A stretch of 64,000 bases of DNA from Thermococcus guaymasensis DSM 11113 (GCF_000816105.1 NZ_CP007140.1:434001-498000), one strand, 5' to 3'; counted from the first letter of the stretch, positions 53,196-62,770 are shown. Notes: a model not told the origin generated them from the sequence alone. Translations and numbers: made by a program.

Positions 53196-53553
53196 AATAT
53201 CAACTTCCCTAACCTTAGCTCCCCCATCATCCTTGCTACCTTCTTGCCTTGTAGTTAGTATATACCCATTTCTTTCTTAGATTTCAGAGGGTCCACCTAA
53301 ACAAAACTCTAAATTAGCATATACTGAAAGAATTAATTACAGGCGTATATAATTAATCCAAATATAGACCATTCTTTTATCCCCTTTATCTCTACCAGCT
53401 GATCCCCAAAGATTTTGACATATACCAAACCCAGAACTCGTAAACTTGTATAATAAACTCACAATCTCAGCAGAAAAACACAGAAAAATATGAAACGACC
53501 AAGGATCGTCACAACATCACCAGATTCGCCGGGAAATGTTAAGGGGAGAATTA
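53196..53553. other. A+T-rich intergenic stretch without genes
   Basis: About 360 bases with no convincing frame. It contains the promoter of the AbrB-like gene (53255-53266), several TATA-like words (GCGTATATAATTAATCC, TTGTATAATAAAC) and direct ATTAATTA tracts around 53330-53355. Together with the iteron cluster to its right it resembles a replication-origin or control region. Confidence 0.5.
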
Positions 53554-53791
53554 TTTTCACCCATGTTTCACTCTTTTTTCCCTTTTGTTTCTCTAGTGAT
53601 TTCCCTTTCACCCAAAGTCCCTTTTTCACCCCTTCACTCCGGGTGATTTCTAGGGATTCATTCTCCGATTTTCACCCCATTTCCCCAATTTCAACTTGGT
53701 GACTTTGGGGATTCACTCTTTTTTCACCCTAAAATCACCGTTTTCACCGGGATGAATTTGGGGGTGAAAAAGGGTTATCACTCATTTTCAC
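53554..53791. repeat. Iteron-like cluster of TTTTCACCC repeats
   Basis: In 238 bases the word TTTCAC followed by CC or TC recurs: TTTTCACCC at 53554, TTTCACTC 53566, TTTCACCC 53606, TTTTTCACCCC 53622, TTCACTCC 53633, TTTTCACCCC 53669, TTCACTC 53712, TTTTCACCC 53721, TTTTCACCG 53741, TTTTCACA 53785. Inverted copies are GGGTGATT (53641) and GGGGGTGAAAA (53760). A TATA (ACATATAATATAAAC) follows at 53790. Such density points to a protein-binding array, for example a replication initiator or repressor of the integrated element. Confidence 0.7.
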
Positions 53792-53884
53792 ATATAATAT
53801 AAACCCCTTTAATCTAGGCAATGTCACTTCCTCAATTGTGGGTTATCAAGAGTTTAGGAGCCTAAGAAGGCCTTAATGACATAG

Positions 53885-54331
53885 TCAAATTTGGATACCC
53901 CTTGCCTGAGAGATTTTTTTGTCTAGTGCTGCTTTGATTTTTGCACTTGACTTTACCGGGGCAAAGACTATCGGGATTTGAAGCTCATTCCCCTCTTTAT
54001 CTCGGCCTTTTACTATTAACCCAATTTGTTCTGTTTTTTTCTTGCCTATTAAGAGAGCGCCTATCCCCAATGTAATAAAGCCAGCGAATAATCTTTTCCC
54101 GGACCATTCTCTTTCTATATCTGTGGTCACAGAGTCAATTTTCTCGTATGGAATTCTAAATAGCTCTCCTGAAGCCATGGTTAGACCTGTTCTCCAGCTA
54201 AAGGAAGTCCTCCTTTTGACTACTACTTCATTTTCATATAACTCTATATAGCACGGGACGTTCTCTTCCACTACTCCCGGATATCCAGTCACATACGTTC
54301 CTTCGAACTTGAATTCAGGTTTTTCACTCAT
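53885..54331 (-). CDS. Conserved protein with PH/GRAM-like domain
   Basis: 148 residues from ATG 54331 (AGGAGGTTTTGCT upstream, TATA TTATATAA at 54371-54378). A beta-rich N-terminal domain (CYIELYENEVVVKRRTSF, FRIPYEKIDSVTTDIEREW) resembles bacterial/archaeal PH-like folds, with a hydrophobic helix (LFAGFITLGIGALLIG) inserted. It has its own promoter and so is separate from the operon upstream. Function unknown. Confidence 0.55.
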   Translation of the reverse strand: MSEKPEFKFEGTYVTGYPGVVEENVPCYIELYENEVVVKRRTSFSWRTGLTMASGELFRIPYEKIDSVTTDIEREWSGKRLFAGFITLGIGALLIGKKKTEQIGLIVKGRDKEGNELQIPIVFAPVKSSAKIKAALDKKISQARGIQI

Positions 54332-54469
54332 AGCAAAACCTCCTAGTATTTTATAAACTTGGTAGTTGGATTATATAAGAATATCGGTTTACACATTGGC
54401 TAAAAACACAAACATAGATATAAGAAACATCATTTAAGCATCTTAAACACTTGAGTCGTACTATAGAGG

Positions 54470-54895
54470 TCATAAATAATTCTTTTTTACTAGCTCAATG
54501 ATACTTTCTAATTTTCCAATGTCTCCCATATTAGCATAGCCAAAGGTTACTAATCTGGTGTTGGCAATTCTGCTAGCTATAGACATGAGCTCTAGATATT
54601 CCCTTCTAGCTCCTCCTTTGTAGTACACAACAACATCGAATTTTTTCAATGTCTTTGAGACAATAGGTATTAATTCCTGGATCTTGCTAGGAGTTAGAAT
54701 TTCATCATACGGCTCTAGTACCCTCTCAGCAGGCACTAATCCATATCTAGCACTTAAAATGTAGAATGGATACCCTAATTCTCGAGATTTTTTATACAGG
54801 TGCCTAATCCGAGAGGATTTGTATAATCTCCATGCAGGTTGAGGAAACTTTTCTTTTTTCGCACCACATGCAGTTGCAATCGCTATCTTTTTCAT
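54470..54895 (-). CDS. DUF6884/YaaA-like small protein of the modification operon
   Basis: 141 residues from ATG 54895, which overlaps the dpdA-like stop as ATGA. IAIATACGAKKEKFPQPAWR, YILSARYGLVPAERVLEPYD (SARYGLV at 48-54, EPYD at 61-64) and VVVYYKGGARREYLELM match the pattern of DUF6884-type proteins, related to the YaaA/DUF328 fold, which recur near 7-deazaguanine and phage DNA-modification genes. A role in base chemistry or DNA binding is inferred. Last gene of the operon; A+T-rich. Confidence 0.6.
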   Translation of the reverse strand: MKKIAIATACGAKKEKFPQPAWRLYKSSRIRHLYKKSRELGYPFYILSARYGLVPAERVLEPYDEILTPSKIQELIPIVSKTLKKFDVVVYYKGGARREYLELMSIASRIANTRLVTFGYANMGDIGKLESIIELVKKNYL

Positions 54896-55944
54896 AGCCA
54901 TCTCTCCAAGGTGGAAGTTTTGTCAGTTATATATTTGAAAAGTTTTCTATACACTGGATTGTCTTTAACTAAATTCCACACATATTCCTGATAAGTTCCT
55001 TCTTCGATTTTTTGCCGAGCAATTTCAACTTCTTTTTGGTATACCCAGGCATTGTGTATTGCACGTAGTTTAAAACTTGATCTCAAACCTTCCACACCGT
55101 GGGAAGTACACGCTGGACACTCACATTTCCTTAATTCGGCCAAGTCTTCTTCAGAAAGGTCACGATACTTTGGCTGAGCTTTGCCGGTAATATACCTGTC
55201 TCCCTTGCCTGGAAGCTGAATAGCACCATATGCAGCTTTAAATCTCCATGAGGAACTATCTATTGAATTAACCCCCAGAAGAAACATTAAATGCATTGTG
55301 AGGGAACCCCCTATTCCAAACACATGAATTTTTCGATCAGGCACTAGCTCCTTAACTAGTTTAATAAGATCAATAGCCTTGTAAAATCTTCCGTTAACAC
55401 CTTTTATCCCTTTCACTAAAGGTACCAAACTCCCTAATCCGTAAATATCAAATTCGCCAATTCTTTCCAATTCTTTTATATACCACTCTAGAGACTTTCG
55501 AGAGTACCCGTGTATTACAGGAATAAAAACAGGATTATCAGATTTTTTGAGCTCTACCATAGTTTTTATATTGTTTAAACTCCAAATTTGTCGTTTCTTG
55601 ATGATGTTCTCAGGCAGGGACGGGAAAATGGGGTGATCAAGGGAAACGGCAAAGTTAGGTTTCCATTTTTCATATAGTTCGACTAATTGTTCTGGGGATA
55701 CGGGTACCTTATTATGTTTCATGAACAGAAATCCACCAGAATCTATTGTAACATACCCATCAAAGCCAAGATAATTATGAACTTTTTTCTCTCTGATCTT
55801 TTTGTCTATATATGGTTTGGTTAATATATCGTAGGCATTTAGCATGACTCCTTCTACTCTAAAGTAATCCCACGGTTTAGGATTGAGTTTTGATAGTTGA
55901 GTCAACCACATAAATGGAAATTTTAATGAAATTTTTTTACTCAT
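54892..55944 (-). CDS. dpdA: DpdA-like transglycosylase (TGT family, DNA-type)
   Basis: 350 residues with a TGT-like TIM barrel. DSGGF at 68-72 supplies the general-base Asp68, GVNSIDSSSWR (225-233) the nucleophile Asp229, and CECPAC (274-279) with His297 the structural zinc site. TGTs swap guanine for preQ1/preQ0 in tRNA. The IDSSSW context and short length without PUA domain fit the DpdA branch, which exchanges guanine in DNA for preQ0. The host must have a separate arcTGT for tRNA. ATG 55944 (GGTGATAAACC) overlaps the ArcS-like gene by eight bases. Alternative: a tRNA-acting paralogue. Confidence 0.75.
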   Translation of the reverse strand: MSKKISLKFPFMWLTQLSKLNPKPWDYFRVEGVMLNAYDILTKPYIDKKIREKKVHNYLGFDGYVTIDSGGFLFMKHNKVPVSPEQLVELYEKWKPNFAVSLDHPIFPSLPENIIKKRQIWSLNNIKTMVELKKSDNPVFIPVIHGYSRKSLEWYIKELERIGEFDIYGLGSLVPLVKGIKGVNGRFYKAIDLIKLVKELVPDRKIHVFGIGGSLTMHLMFLLGVNSIDSSSWRFKAAYGAIQLPGKGDRYITGKAQPKYRDLSEEDLAELRKCECPACTSHGVEGLRSSFKLRAIHNAWVYQKEVEIARQKIEEGTYQEYVWNLVKDNPVYRKLFKYITDKTSTLERWL

Positions 55945-56707
55945 GGTTTATCACCTGTTCTATTGTTTTTTTGAGATAATATCTAAGATACTCTTGAGCC
56001 TCCGGATGAGCAATGCCATACATATCCCAAGCGAATCTTCCATGTTTTTTCACTATCCTAGCTATAAGGCGTTTGGGAGGAAGTAACTTTACTTTAACTC
56101 CCGAAAGAGCCGATGCCTTCTCGATGATCCGCCTGTGGGTATGATCTTTCTTGAGTTTTAAGCTCGATGAATACGTTCGTACAAAAGCAATCTTAGCCTT
56201 ATAATGTGATTTTGTTTTCTCCAAGTATTTTGCAACATTTTTTGCAAGGATATTAATGCTCTGTTCTAGAAATTCTTCCTCGTAAGGTAGCTTGTGTTTT
56301 CTAACCCACCACTCAAATAATCCCGGGACGTCGTACCATTCATCTTTCCAATTATATCCGTCTCCTTTCATCCCATAAAATTCTTCAGGAATAACCCCAA
56401 ACGGTTCTGAAACTGTCACGAGGTGAATAAGATCTCTATGAGAAAGTTTACTCAAAGTATTAAACAAAGCTTTATATGCTCTAGACTCCCAAAATGGCTT
56501 TACCGTAGAGCAAGGATACAATAGCAGGATTTTTTTGGAATTTGGAGGAATGTATTGATTTTCAATTATCGAAAACCACGAATGTATTCTCTCATTACGC
56601 TCCAAAAGTTCATATACCTCACGTGGGGTATAAGCGCATAATTCTGGCAGTATTTTTACACCTTTTCCATGCTTACTTGATTCTACGTATAGTTCGTTTC
56701 GATTCAT
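55937..56707 (-). CDS. ArcS-like (archaeosine synthase, DUF5591) protein
   Basis: 256 residues. ILLLYPCSTVKPFWESRAYK contains PC-x3-KPF-x2-S-x2-Y (Cys66, Lys70, Ser75, Tyr78), the ArcS signature PC-x3-KPY-x2-S-x2-H with F for Y and Y for H. VTVSEPFGVIPEEFYGMKGD matches the following ArcS strand-loop. Lys70 corresponds to the residue that handles the nitrile of preQ0. The PUA domain and other parts of full ArcS are absent. I infer it converts preQ0 placed in DNA by the neighbouring DpdA-like enzyme to an archaeosine-like base. ATG 56707 has GGAGGGATATTT. Confidence 0.65.
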   Translation of the reverse strand: MNRNELYVESSKHGKGVKILPELCAYTPREVYELLERNERIHSWFSIIENQYIPPNSKKILLLYPCSTVKPFWESRAYKALFNTLSKLSHRDLIHLVTVSEPFGVIPEEFYGMKGDGYNWKDEWYDVPGLFEWWVRKHKLPYEEEFLEQSINILAKNVAKYLEKTKSHYKAKIAFVRTYSSSLKLKKDHTHRRIIEKASALSGVKVKLLPPKRLIARIVKKHGRFAWDMYGIAHPEAQEYLRYYLKKTIEQVINHE

Positions 56708-56723
56708 AAATATCCCTCCTGCT

Positions 56724-59700
56724 TCATTTTACAAGTGATATTGTACTTTTCAGCAGACCCTTCCGCTCTAAGGTAACTAATGCACGTATGATTTCTATTT
56801 CTGAGAACTTCCCCTGCAACGCATCCAAGAGATCCTTGAGACTAATATGCGGGTTATTCGCCAAAATCCTGAATACGGATACTTGCACATTGTTATCAAC
56901 CCCAGCCATGAACTGATATAATTTTTGTAGTTTATGTTTTAGAGTATCCAAATCATTTATTGATCTTTCAAGGTGCAGGAGGACATCTCGGTACGAGTTA
57001 TTAGCAGTTATACTTTCAGCAATTTTCTTTGATAAGCTAGCAACATCCTTGTATTCTAACACGATATCATCTGGAAGTTCTATTATTGAGTTCGCATGCA
57101 ATTCTTTCAGGAATGAGACAACAGAGTCTGCTTGACTCGTTGTTACTCTAATATGATCAGAAATACGTTCAATTTCCGTTTTAATACTGCTTTGGACATC
57201 AATTACTATTTTTTCGATTTGCGACAACAGATTTTCTAATTTCAAAATATATGCCTCTGAAAGAAAGATCTTGCTAAGAACGTCTCTAGCCTGTTCCAGG
57301 TTAGAATCAAGTTTTTTCAGAGTTTCTTCAAGCTCTGTGACCTTCTCACAATTGATAAGATATCCCCCGTCAGAGAAAGTTTTTGAGCATAAACCTTTCA
57401 ATAGTTGTAGATCCCTTATGAGTTTTTTCTGCTCATTACTGAAGTTCATTAGTTTAGTATTGTCTTCGTTATATGTTCGAATAAGGTTATCTAGCGAATT
57501 ATAAAGTTTCTTAAGACCCTCATAATGTCTCTTTAGTTGGTTTTCGATATATCCTTCCACCATTCTTGTTAGATCCGCTAGTGTTAGATATCCACTAGTT
57601 ACAGGATATTGTTTTTCTTTGAGCTCTGGTATCTTGACATTTGTTATGTTATACTTCCTAATCATTTCCTGTATCTTATCTTGAAGTCTATTGATTTGGT
57701 ATCTATATTCGTTCAAATCTTGTATCGCCTCGTCAATTCTTGAGAATTCTCGCCTAAGGTAATTCTCTTTGTACTTAGAAACTTCTTCTTCGATCTTTTT
57801 GAGGAGATATCGGACATAATTATGAACATCGCGTGAAAAGAACATTGGATGCTTATCTATGGAGCCTTTATTGGTTTTATGCTCGTGTTTTAATTCCTTT
57901 TTGAGAACTTCTTTAGACTTTGACATCAATTCTGAGATCTTTTCCTCGAATGCACTGAGAGTTCTGTATTCACTCAACATCTGGATTTCCAAGTCTGGAT
58001 AAATTTCTGTAATTGGTTCTATTTTTTGCTTTAGCTGGATTTTCATATCCGCCAAAGACTCTTCAACTTGCTGCTTTGTACGTTCTATTTCATTTAACTC
58101 AAATGTCATTTTACCGAAAAGCACTTCTATAACGTACTCTATATAATCGGATATTAACATCTTCTGAGCCTTCGACAAAGAATATCTTTTGTTGACATAG
58201 CTTTGAACTATAGAGTCAATGTTGTCAATATCAATGAATAACTCTTTGTGTTTTTTGAACATAGCTATATGCGCCAATGCAGGATTTTCTTGGACAATGT
58301 ATTTTGATAAAATCTCATTTTTCTTCTTTTCAAATTCTTCATAAATCATGTTTAATCTTTTGTTAATATCTACTTCACTGAGCAAACTAATAGTCTTGTT
58401 CTTAATATCTATCTCTCCTCTCCATTTTAAAATCATTAAGAATTTTTCTAAAATATCGTATGCAGACCTACTCATATCAATAAAATGCTTTCTTAGTTCT
58501 TGTATGGACACACTGTCGTGTCCATTATCTTTGTATTCTTTCAGTATTTCTAGAATTTTCTTTTCAACAGGAGTCATTTGGATTATTATTTTTCCGTCGG
58601 CGGTCTCAGAGATAAGGCCATTTTCCTTAAAGGATACAAGAACTCTCCTAACTAGCTTTTTGAACTGTTCAAAAGTTTCTACATCATATTTCAAGACAAC
58701 GGGTTTTTTAACACCTCTCCCATACAAGAGGGTAGTGGATATTTTCGTTAGATTGTTTTCCCATAGCTCCTCCAAAGTAAACTCAGAGCCTCCAAGAAGA
58801 AGCATGAAATAAATATCCAGCAGTTCAGATATCCCTTTTTCAGTCACTCTTTTGAAATCTTCTAGCACATAGCCATCCGCCCTTAGGTTAGATATCAAGT
58901 TTTGGATTTTTTCGTCAATGTTCAGTGATCCAATAATCTCATTAAGCTTGCGTTTTAATCTTTCAATGTCCACCTTTAGCTCTATTTCATTGCGTTTTTG
59001 TTTTTGAATGAGCTTTTCAATTATAGCCAACTGCACCAATGTGACTTCTGGTAAGGGTATAATAACTGTTTTACTGCTCAAGTTCAAGTCTTCTATTTTC
59101 TTTTTTAAAAGGTCATATATCGAGTCTTTCGCTATTATTACAGGGATTCTGCCTTCTTCTCTTATTGTTTGTCTTATGATCTCCATTCTATTTTCTGGAT
59201 TGTACATGAAAACAAATAAGTCAACTTTCAACGGTATCTTTTTACCCCCATAATCATACTGATATACCAGCCTCGCATTTTCAATTTTGAGGCTTGGAAT
59301 GTTGTTGATTAAAAGAAGCATAACGTTTCTTTCGATAGTCTCAGGGTTATGCACGACTTCATCATATGCAGATTTCCACAGTTGGAGCGCTCTACTTGGA
59401 TCCACGAAATCAAGGACAAAAATCGGAGGTGCTGGATATATCCTCTCTTGTACCTCTGGGGATAGCCAGTAACCAATTAATGGTTGCTTATCATTCTGGG
59501 TTTCACGCTCTAATATGTCATATATTGCCTTAACTTTATCAGGAGATATAATAACAATATTGGAAAATGATAGAATCTTCGATATTATTTCGCTGATCCA
59601 GCGTCTGTTTGTGTAGTCGTATGGGGGTAAAGGTAAATATCTCATTCCCCCTATGTTAACTAGAACTCTCCGAATAGCTAGCATTATTTCTTCTTTATCT

Positions 59701-61061
59701 AGGCCAGGGTTCATCAAACTCAATATATCCACTATCTCATCTTCTATTTTGGATCCAGTGGGATAGGGATACAGTTCCACTTTAATAATAGGCTCTTTGC
59801 CAAATTTGTTTAATAATACCTTATTTAAAAGCACTATATCTTGCTCATTAAGTTCATAATCAAAAAATATGCTAGAACTTGCAACGAATTTTTTCCAAAG
59901 AGTTACATATCTCTCTGACCCTAGTTCTTGGTTGATATAACCTATTGTTTCCATGTATAAGATTCTATCAATTCCTTCACTTTCTCCAACATAGGTGTAT
60001 ATCTTGTTTTGAGTTAGGGTTTCGATAATCAAATCTGCACTAATTTTTATTATCCCATCCGAGTTCCCGTATTTTTGTCTATATTTTTGTCTAGCCATTG
60101 CAATAAGCTTGTTAAAGGAATCAACTAAAGCACCAATATTTCCTTGAGATACAGTAAATAGGATGTCAATATATCTCTCGTCTTCGAAGACATCTTCAAT
60201 GTTTGTGTCCTCGGAAAAGTATACTTTCTTGATTAATGTCGAAATTATTGTCTCAACATCTCTTCGTGTCAAAGGTCTAAGTTCAATAATATATCTACGC
60301 CGCTGTTCCCATCCTTTAAACTCCATTCCAAGTTTACTAACATATTCAGAATACGCATAGGGAGTCATAGAGAGTACGAAATGAGGAATTACTCCCCCCT
60401 TCTCTATGAGTTCGTTAAATCCACCACCACGAGCACCACGTATTGCTTCAACGACCAGATCAACTATTTCCCTATTGTGAACTTTTTTGCCTTTCCATTG
60501 GAAGATTGCCTCGAACTCATCTATGAAAAATATCACGTGAGTACGGTTCTTAGATAATATTCTCAATACATCCTCTAGATTAGTAGAGACCTCCCTAATG
60601 TCACTTAGCTTGGGAAACATGGATAATTGTCCTTTTATTTTTATTTTCTCTCTCACGGCTTCTAAAATTGCTGCTAAGAATTTTTTAGCTGGATACCAAG
60701 GTCCATGCTCATTTAATTTTCTTTCAAAAATTGGCAATACATCGTCCATTCTAACTGTATAAGAAATGATATTTTGAGAATATTTATCATCTTTGTTCAG
60801 TTTCTCTGAATAGACACTTATTAAAGTTGTTTTTCCCTCTCCCCATTCCCCCTTGACAATAAGTATTTGAGGAGTCTTAGTGCTCATGCAGAGCTCTAAA
60901 AATAGCTCAAATTGTTCTTCTATGTTTGTTCTACTTTCCAATACAAGAGTTGATATTGCTCGCTGGACTTTTTCATAAATCTCTCTTGGAAGGTTCTCAA
61001 AAGCTACATCAACAAATTGAAAATCCTTAGATAATTTGACAATATTATGTCTCTCATGCAT
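56724..61061 (-). CDS. Giant P-loop ATPase with coiled coils and winged helix
   Basis: 1445 residues. Walker A GEWGEGKTT is at 71-79 and Walker B VIFFIDEFE at 176-184, then a sensor-like region (SMTPYAYSEY), the layout of large AAA/STAND-like ATPases such as those in BREX (BrxC) or Dpd islands. Residues of about 480-800 hold a mixed domain, about 800-950 winged-helix segments (TPVEKKILEILKEYKDNG), and 950-1380 long coiled coils, ending in another winged helix (VSVFRILANNPHISLKDLLD). No nuclease motif is seen. ATG 61061 overlaps the herA stop by eight bases. Probably the sensor or motor of the system. Confidence 0.8.
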   Translation of the reverse strand: MHERHNIVKLSKDFQFVDVAFENLPREIYEKVQRAISTLVLESRTNIEEQFELFLELCMSTKTPQILIVKGEWGEGKTTLISVYSEKLNKDDKYSQNIISYTVRMDDVLPIFERKLNEHGPWYPAKKFLAAILEAVREKIKIKGQLSMFPKLSDIREVSTNLEDVLRILSKNRTHVIFFIDEFEAIFQWKGKKVHNREIVDLVVEAIRGARGGGFNELIEKGGVIPHFVLSMTPYAYSEYVSKLGMEFKGWEQRRRYIIELRPLTRRDVETIISTLIKKVYFSEDTNIEDVFEDERYIDILFTVSQGNIGALVDSFNKLIAMARQKYRQKYGNSDGIIKISADLIIETLTQNKIYTYVGESEGIDRILYMETIGYINQELGSERYVTLWKKFVASSSIFFDYELNEQDIVLLNKVLLNKFGKEPIIKVELYPYPTGSKIEDEIVDILSLMNPGLDKEEIMLAIRRVLVNIGGMRYLPLPPYDYTNRRWISEIISKILSFSNIVIISPDKVKAIYDILERETQNDKQPLIGYWLSPEVQERIYPAPPIFVLDFVDPSRALQLWKSAYDEVVHNPETIERNVMLLLINNIPSLKIENARLVYQYDYGGKKIPLKVDLFVFMYNPENRMEIIRQTIREEGRIPVIIAKDSIYDLLKKKIEDLNLSSKTVIIPLPEVTLVQLAIIEKLIQKQKRNEIELKVDIERLKRKLNEIIGSLNIDEKIQNLISNLRADGYVLEDFKRVTEKGISELLDIYFMLLLGGSEFTLEELWENNLTKISTTLLYGRGVKKPVVLKYDVETFEQFKKLVRRVLVSFKENGLISETADGKIIIQMTPVEKKILEILKEYKDNGHDSVSIQELRKHFIDMSRSAYDILEKFLMILKWRGEIDIKNKTISLLSEVDINKRLNMIYEEFEKKKNEILSKYIVQENPALAHIAMFKKHKELFIDIDNIDSIVQSYVNKRYSLSKAQKMLISDYIEYVIEVLFGKMTFELNEIERTKQQVEESLADMKIQLKQKIEPITEIYPDLEIQMLSEYRTLSAFEEKISELMSKSKEVLKKELKHEHKTNKGSIDKHPMFFSRDVHNYVRYLLKKIEEEVSKYKENYLRREFSRIDEAIQDLNEYRYQINRLQDKIQEMIRKYNITNVKIPELKEKQYPVTSGYLTLADLTRMVEGYIENQLKRHYEGLKKLYNSLDNLIRTYNEDNTKLMNFSNEQKKLIRDLQLLKGLCSKTFSDGGYLINCEKVTELEETLKKLDSNLEQARDVLSKIFLSEAYILKLENLLSQIEKIVIDVQSSIKTEIERISDHIRVTTSQADSVVSFLKELHANSIIELPDDIVLEYKDVASLSKKIAESITANNSYRDVLLHLERSINDLDTLKHKLQKLYQFMAGVDNNVQVSVFRILANNPHISLKDLLDALQGKFSEIEIIRALVTLERKGLLKSTISLVK

Positions 61062-62769
61062 TTTCATCACCCTCTTCAAATATCCTTACACGTCCTATTG
61101 AGTGCTCAACCCGTCTTGCAGGTATTTTCACTAAAAGAGGGAACCCAAATCTATTCATTTGGCCTGCTAACACTGCAAGTCCTCTTTCTAGGAGAGTCAA
61201 CTTTTTCGAGATAAACGGGGGAAGTCCGCCAGTTACAGTTTCGACGAATTTAACATCTTCCGGAGAGACTCTATGAATGATAAATGTGTTGACCATTGAC
61301 ATTACAATCGGATCAACAAAGCTCGGCCTCTGTGTCACCAAGCATAATGATAAACCGAATTTTCGTCCCTGGGTCGCAATCGTGGCTAGAATATCCTTGG
61401 CGACACTAAAGCCAACAGGATACTTTGATTTATTTGGAGCATAGTTTTGAGCTTCCTCTATTACAAACAACAAAAGGCGCTCTTTTTGGTCTATTCTCGT
61501 TTTATACTCAACAAATTTGTTGTACAACAGCTTGAGAATGTAGTAAACAACAAATTGTTTAACTTCAGGATAAATACCTGTTGCTCCATCAGAGGAAAAG
61601 TCTATAATGACCATTCCAGGAGATCTAGGTTTAGTCATCTCATCTATTAGGTCTACATTGAGAGTTGCTCCAGAGTAATCATAAGGTATAATGCAAGAAG
61701 ACTTCACTATGTCTTCGTGGAATACGGAAAGTGCTCGTTTAACTGCACCAATAGTTGCACTATGATACACTTTTTTTAATTCACTATCTTCATCCAAGTA
61801 TTTTGAAACTAAATTGTCTGAAAATACAGAATTAAAATCGATACCTGCCTGTGATCCAGCATACTCGGCACCTTTTTCTTTTGCATATTCATGGAATTCT
61901 CTACTAGCAAGAACATTATGAAGCAACGAAACTTGTTGCTCTGCTCCTTCTAAGTTTCCTCTCTTGTAATACGCGATAACTAGTTCAGAAAGTTCACGTT
62001 CATTGAATACATTTAAATCAATAGTTAATATGTCAATATTTTCTTCATGTCTTATGACTGCAGAAGACTTTGGGAATACAAATCGTTTAATCATGGAGTA
62101 AGATTTTACTTCTTTTCTGTTCTCGGGCAAAGTATAATCGATATAATCTCCATTGGCATCAATAATAATAACTGGAACAGCCGGGTATACTGAGGAATTT
62201 AGTCTAGATAATTGTTCCAGCAAGTATCCAGTAGTGTTAGATTTTCCACTTCCAGTTATACCTAAGATAGCCATATGCATTGTGATATTGTTAATATTTA
62301 AAACAGCAGGAAGGTCTTCATATCCATAGATAGTTCCAAAGGGAGTAGCAGTTGGCTTGAAGTTAAATTCTCTCAAGAGTTCTTCTGAACCTTGTCCATA
62401 TATTTTTTCAATATCTTGTTGCGAAAGTGGATAAATAGGATCTCCCGGAAATGGAGGTTGGCTAATAGAAAAGATACTTCCTCCCTTAAGTTCACCCAAA
62501 AGTTCTATATGGACTGTCGTGTATCTCCTGGCAACATTTAAGGGTATATCCTCCCCTTTTTGTCTGGCTTCGCTCCAGATATCGCCTTCCTCAAAAAACT
62601 CATGATAGTGAACTATAGAAACGACACGTCCCAATAACTCTCTTCTGTCCTTAGTCTTTATTATCACAAACATTCCTTCCCTGACTCTTGAGCCAGAATC
62701 CTCCAGTGGCTGTGCTTTAACAAGGGTAGTTGTACTTCCCGATAATACAATTCCAATTCTTTCAGACAT
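61054..62769 (-). CDS. herA: HerA-type hexameric DNA-translocating ATPase
   Basis: 571 residues. An N-terminal HAS-barrel (IGIVLSGSTTTLVKAQPLED) is followed by the FtsK/HerA ATPase core with Walker A GITGSGKS at 170-177, PVIIIDANGDYIDY, Walker B LLLFVIEEAQNYAP, the ATQGRKFGLSLCLVTQRPS sensor segment and an arginine-finger region. HerA pumps DNA and acts with NurA in end resection; the chromosomal pair is normally next to Mre11-Rad50. Here an A+T-rich second copy is in the modification operon, two bases after the NurA-like gene, pointing to a defence or element role. Confidence 0.9.
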   Translation of the reverse strand: MSERIGIVLSGSTTTLVKAQPLEDSGSRVREGMFVIIKTKDRRELLGRVVSIVHYHEFFEEGDIWSEARQKGEDIPLNVARRYTTVHIELLGELKGGSIFSISQPPFPGDPIYPLSQQDIEKIYGQGSEELLREFNFKPTATPFGTIYGYEDLPAVLNINNITMHMAILGITGSGKSNTTGYLLEQLSRLNSSVYPAVPVIIIDANGDYIDYTLPENRKEVKSYSMIKRFVFPKSSAVIRHEENIDILTIDLNVFNERELSELVIAYYKRGNLEGAEQQVSLLHNVLASREFHEYAKEKGAEYAGSQAGIDFNSVFSDNLVSKYLDEDSELKKVYHSATIGAVKRALSVFHEDIVKSSCIIPYDYSGATLNVDLIDEMTKPRSPGMVIIDFSSDGATGIYPEVKQFVVYYILKLLYNKFVEYKTRIDQKERLLLFVIEEAQNYAPNKSKYPVGFSVAKDILATIATQGRKFGLSLCLVTQRPSFVDPIVMSMVNTFIIHRVSPEDVKFVETVTGGLPPFISKKLTLLERGLAVLAGQMNRFGFPLLVKIPARRVEHSIGRVRIFEEGDENA

Positions 62770-62770
62770 A

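Noticed and set aside
53490-53702. 70-codon plus-strand frame over the iterons
   Set aside because: Its residues (FFPFCF, FHPISP) just reflect the TTTTCACCC repeats; no ribosome site.
53885-54331. PH-like gene as a member of the modification operon
   Set aside because: It has its own TATA and ribosome site and a 138-base gap after the last operon gene.
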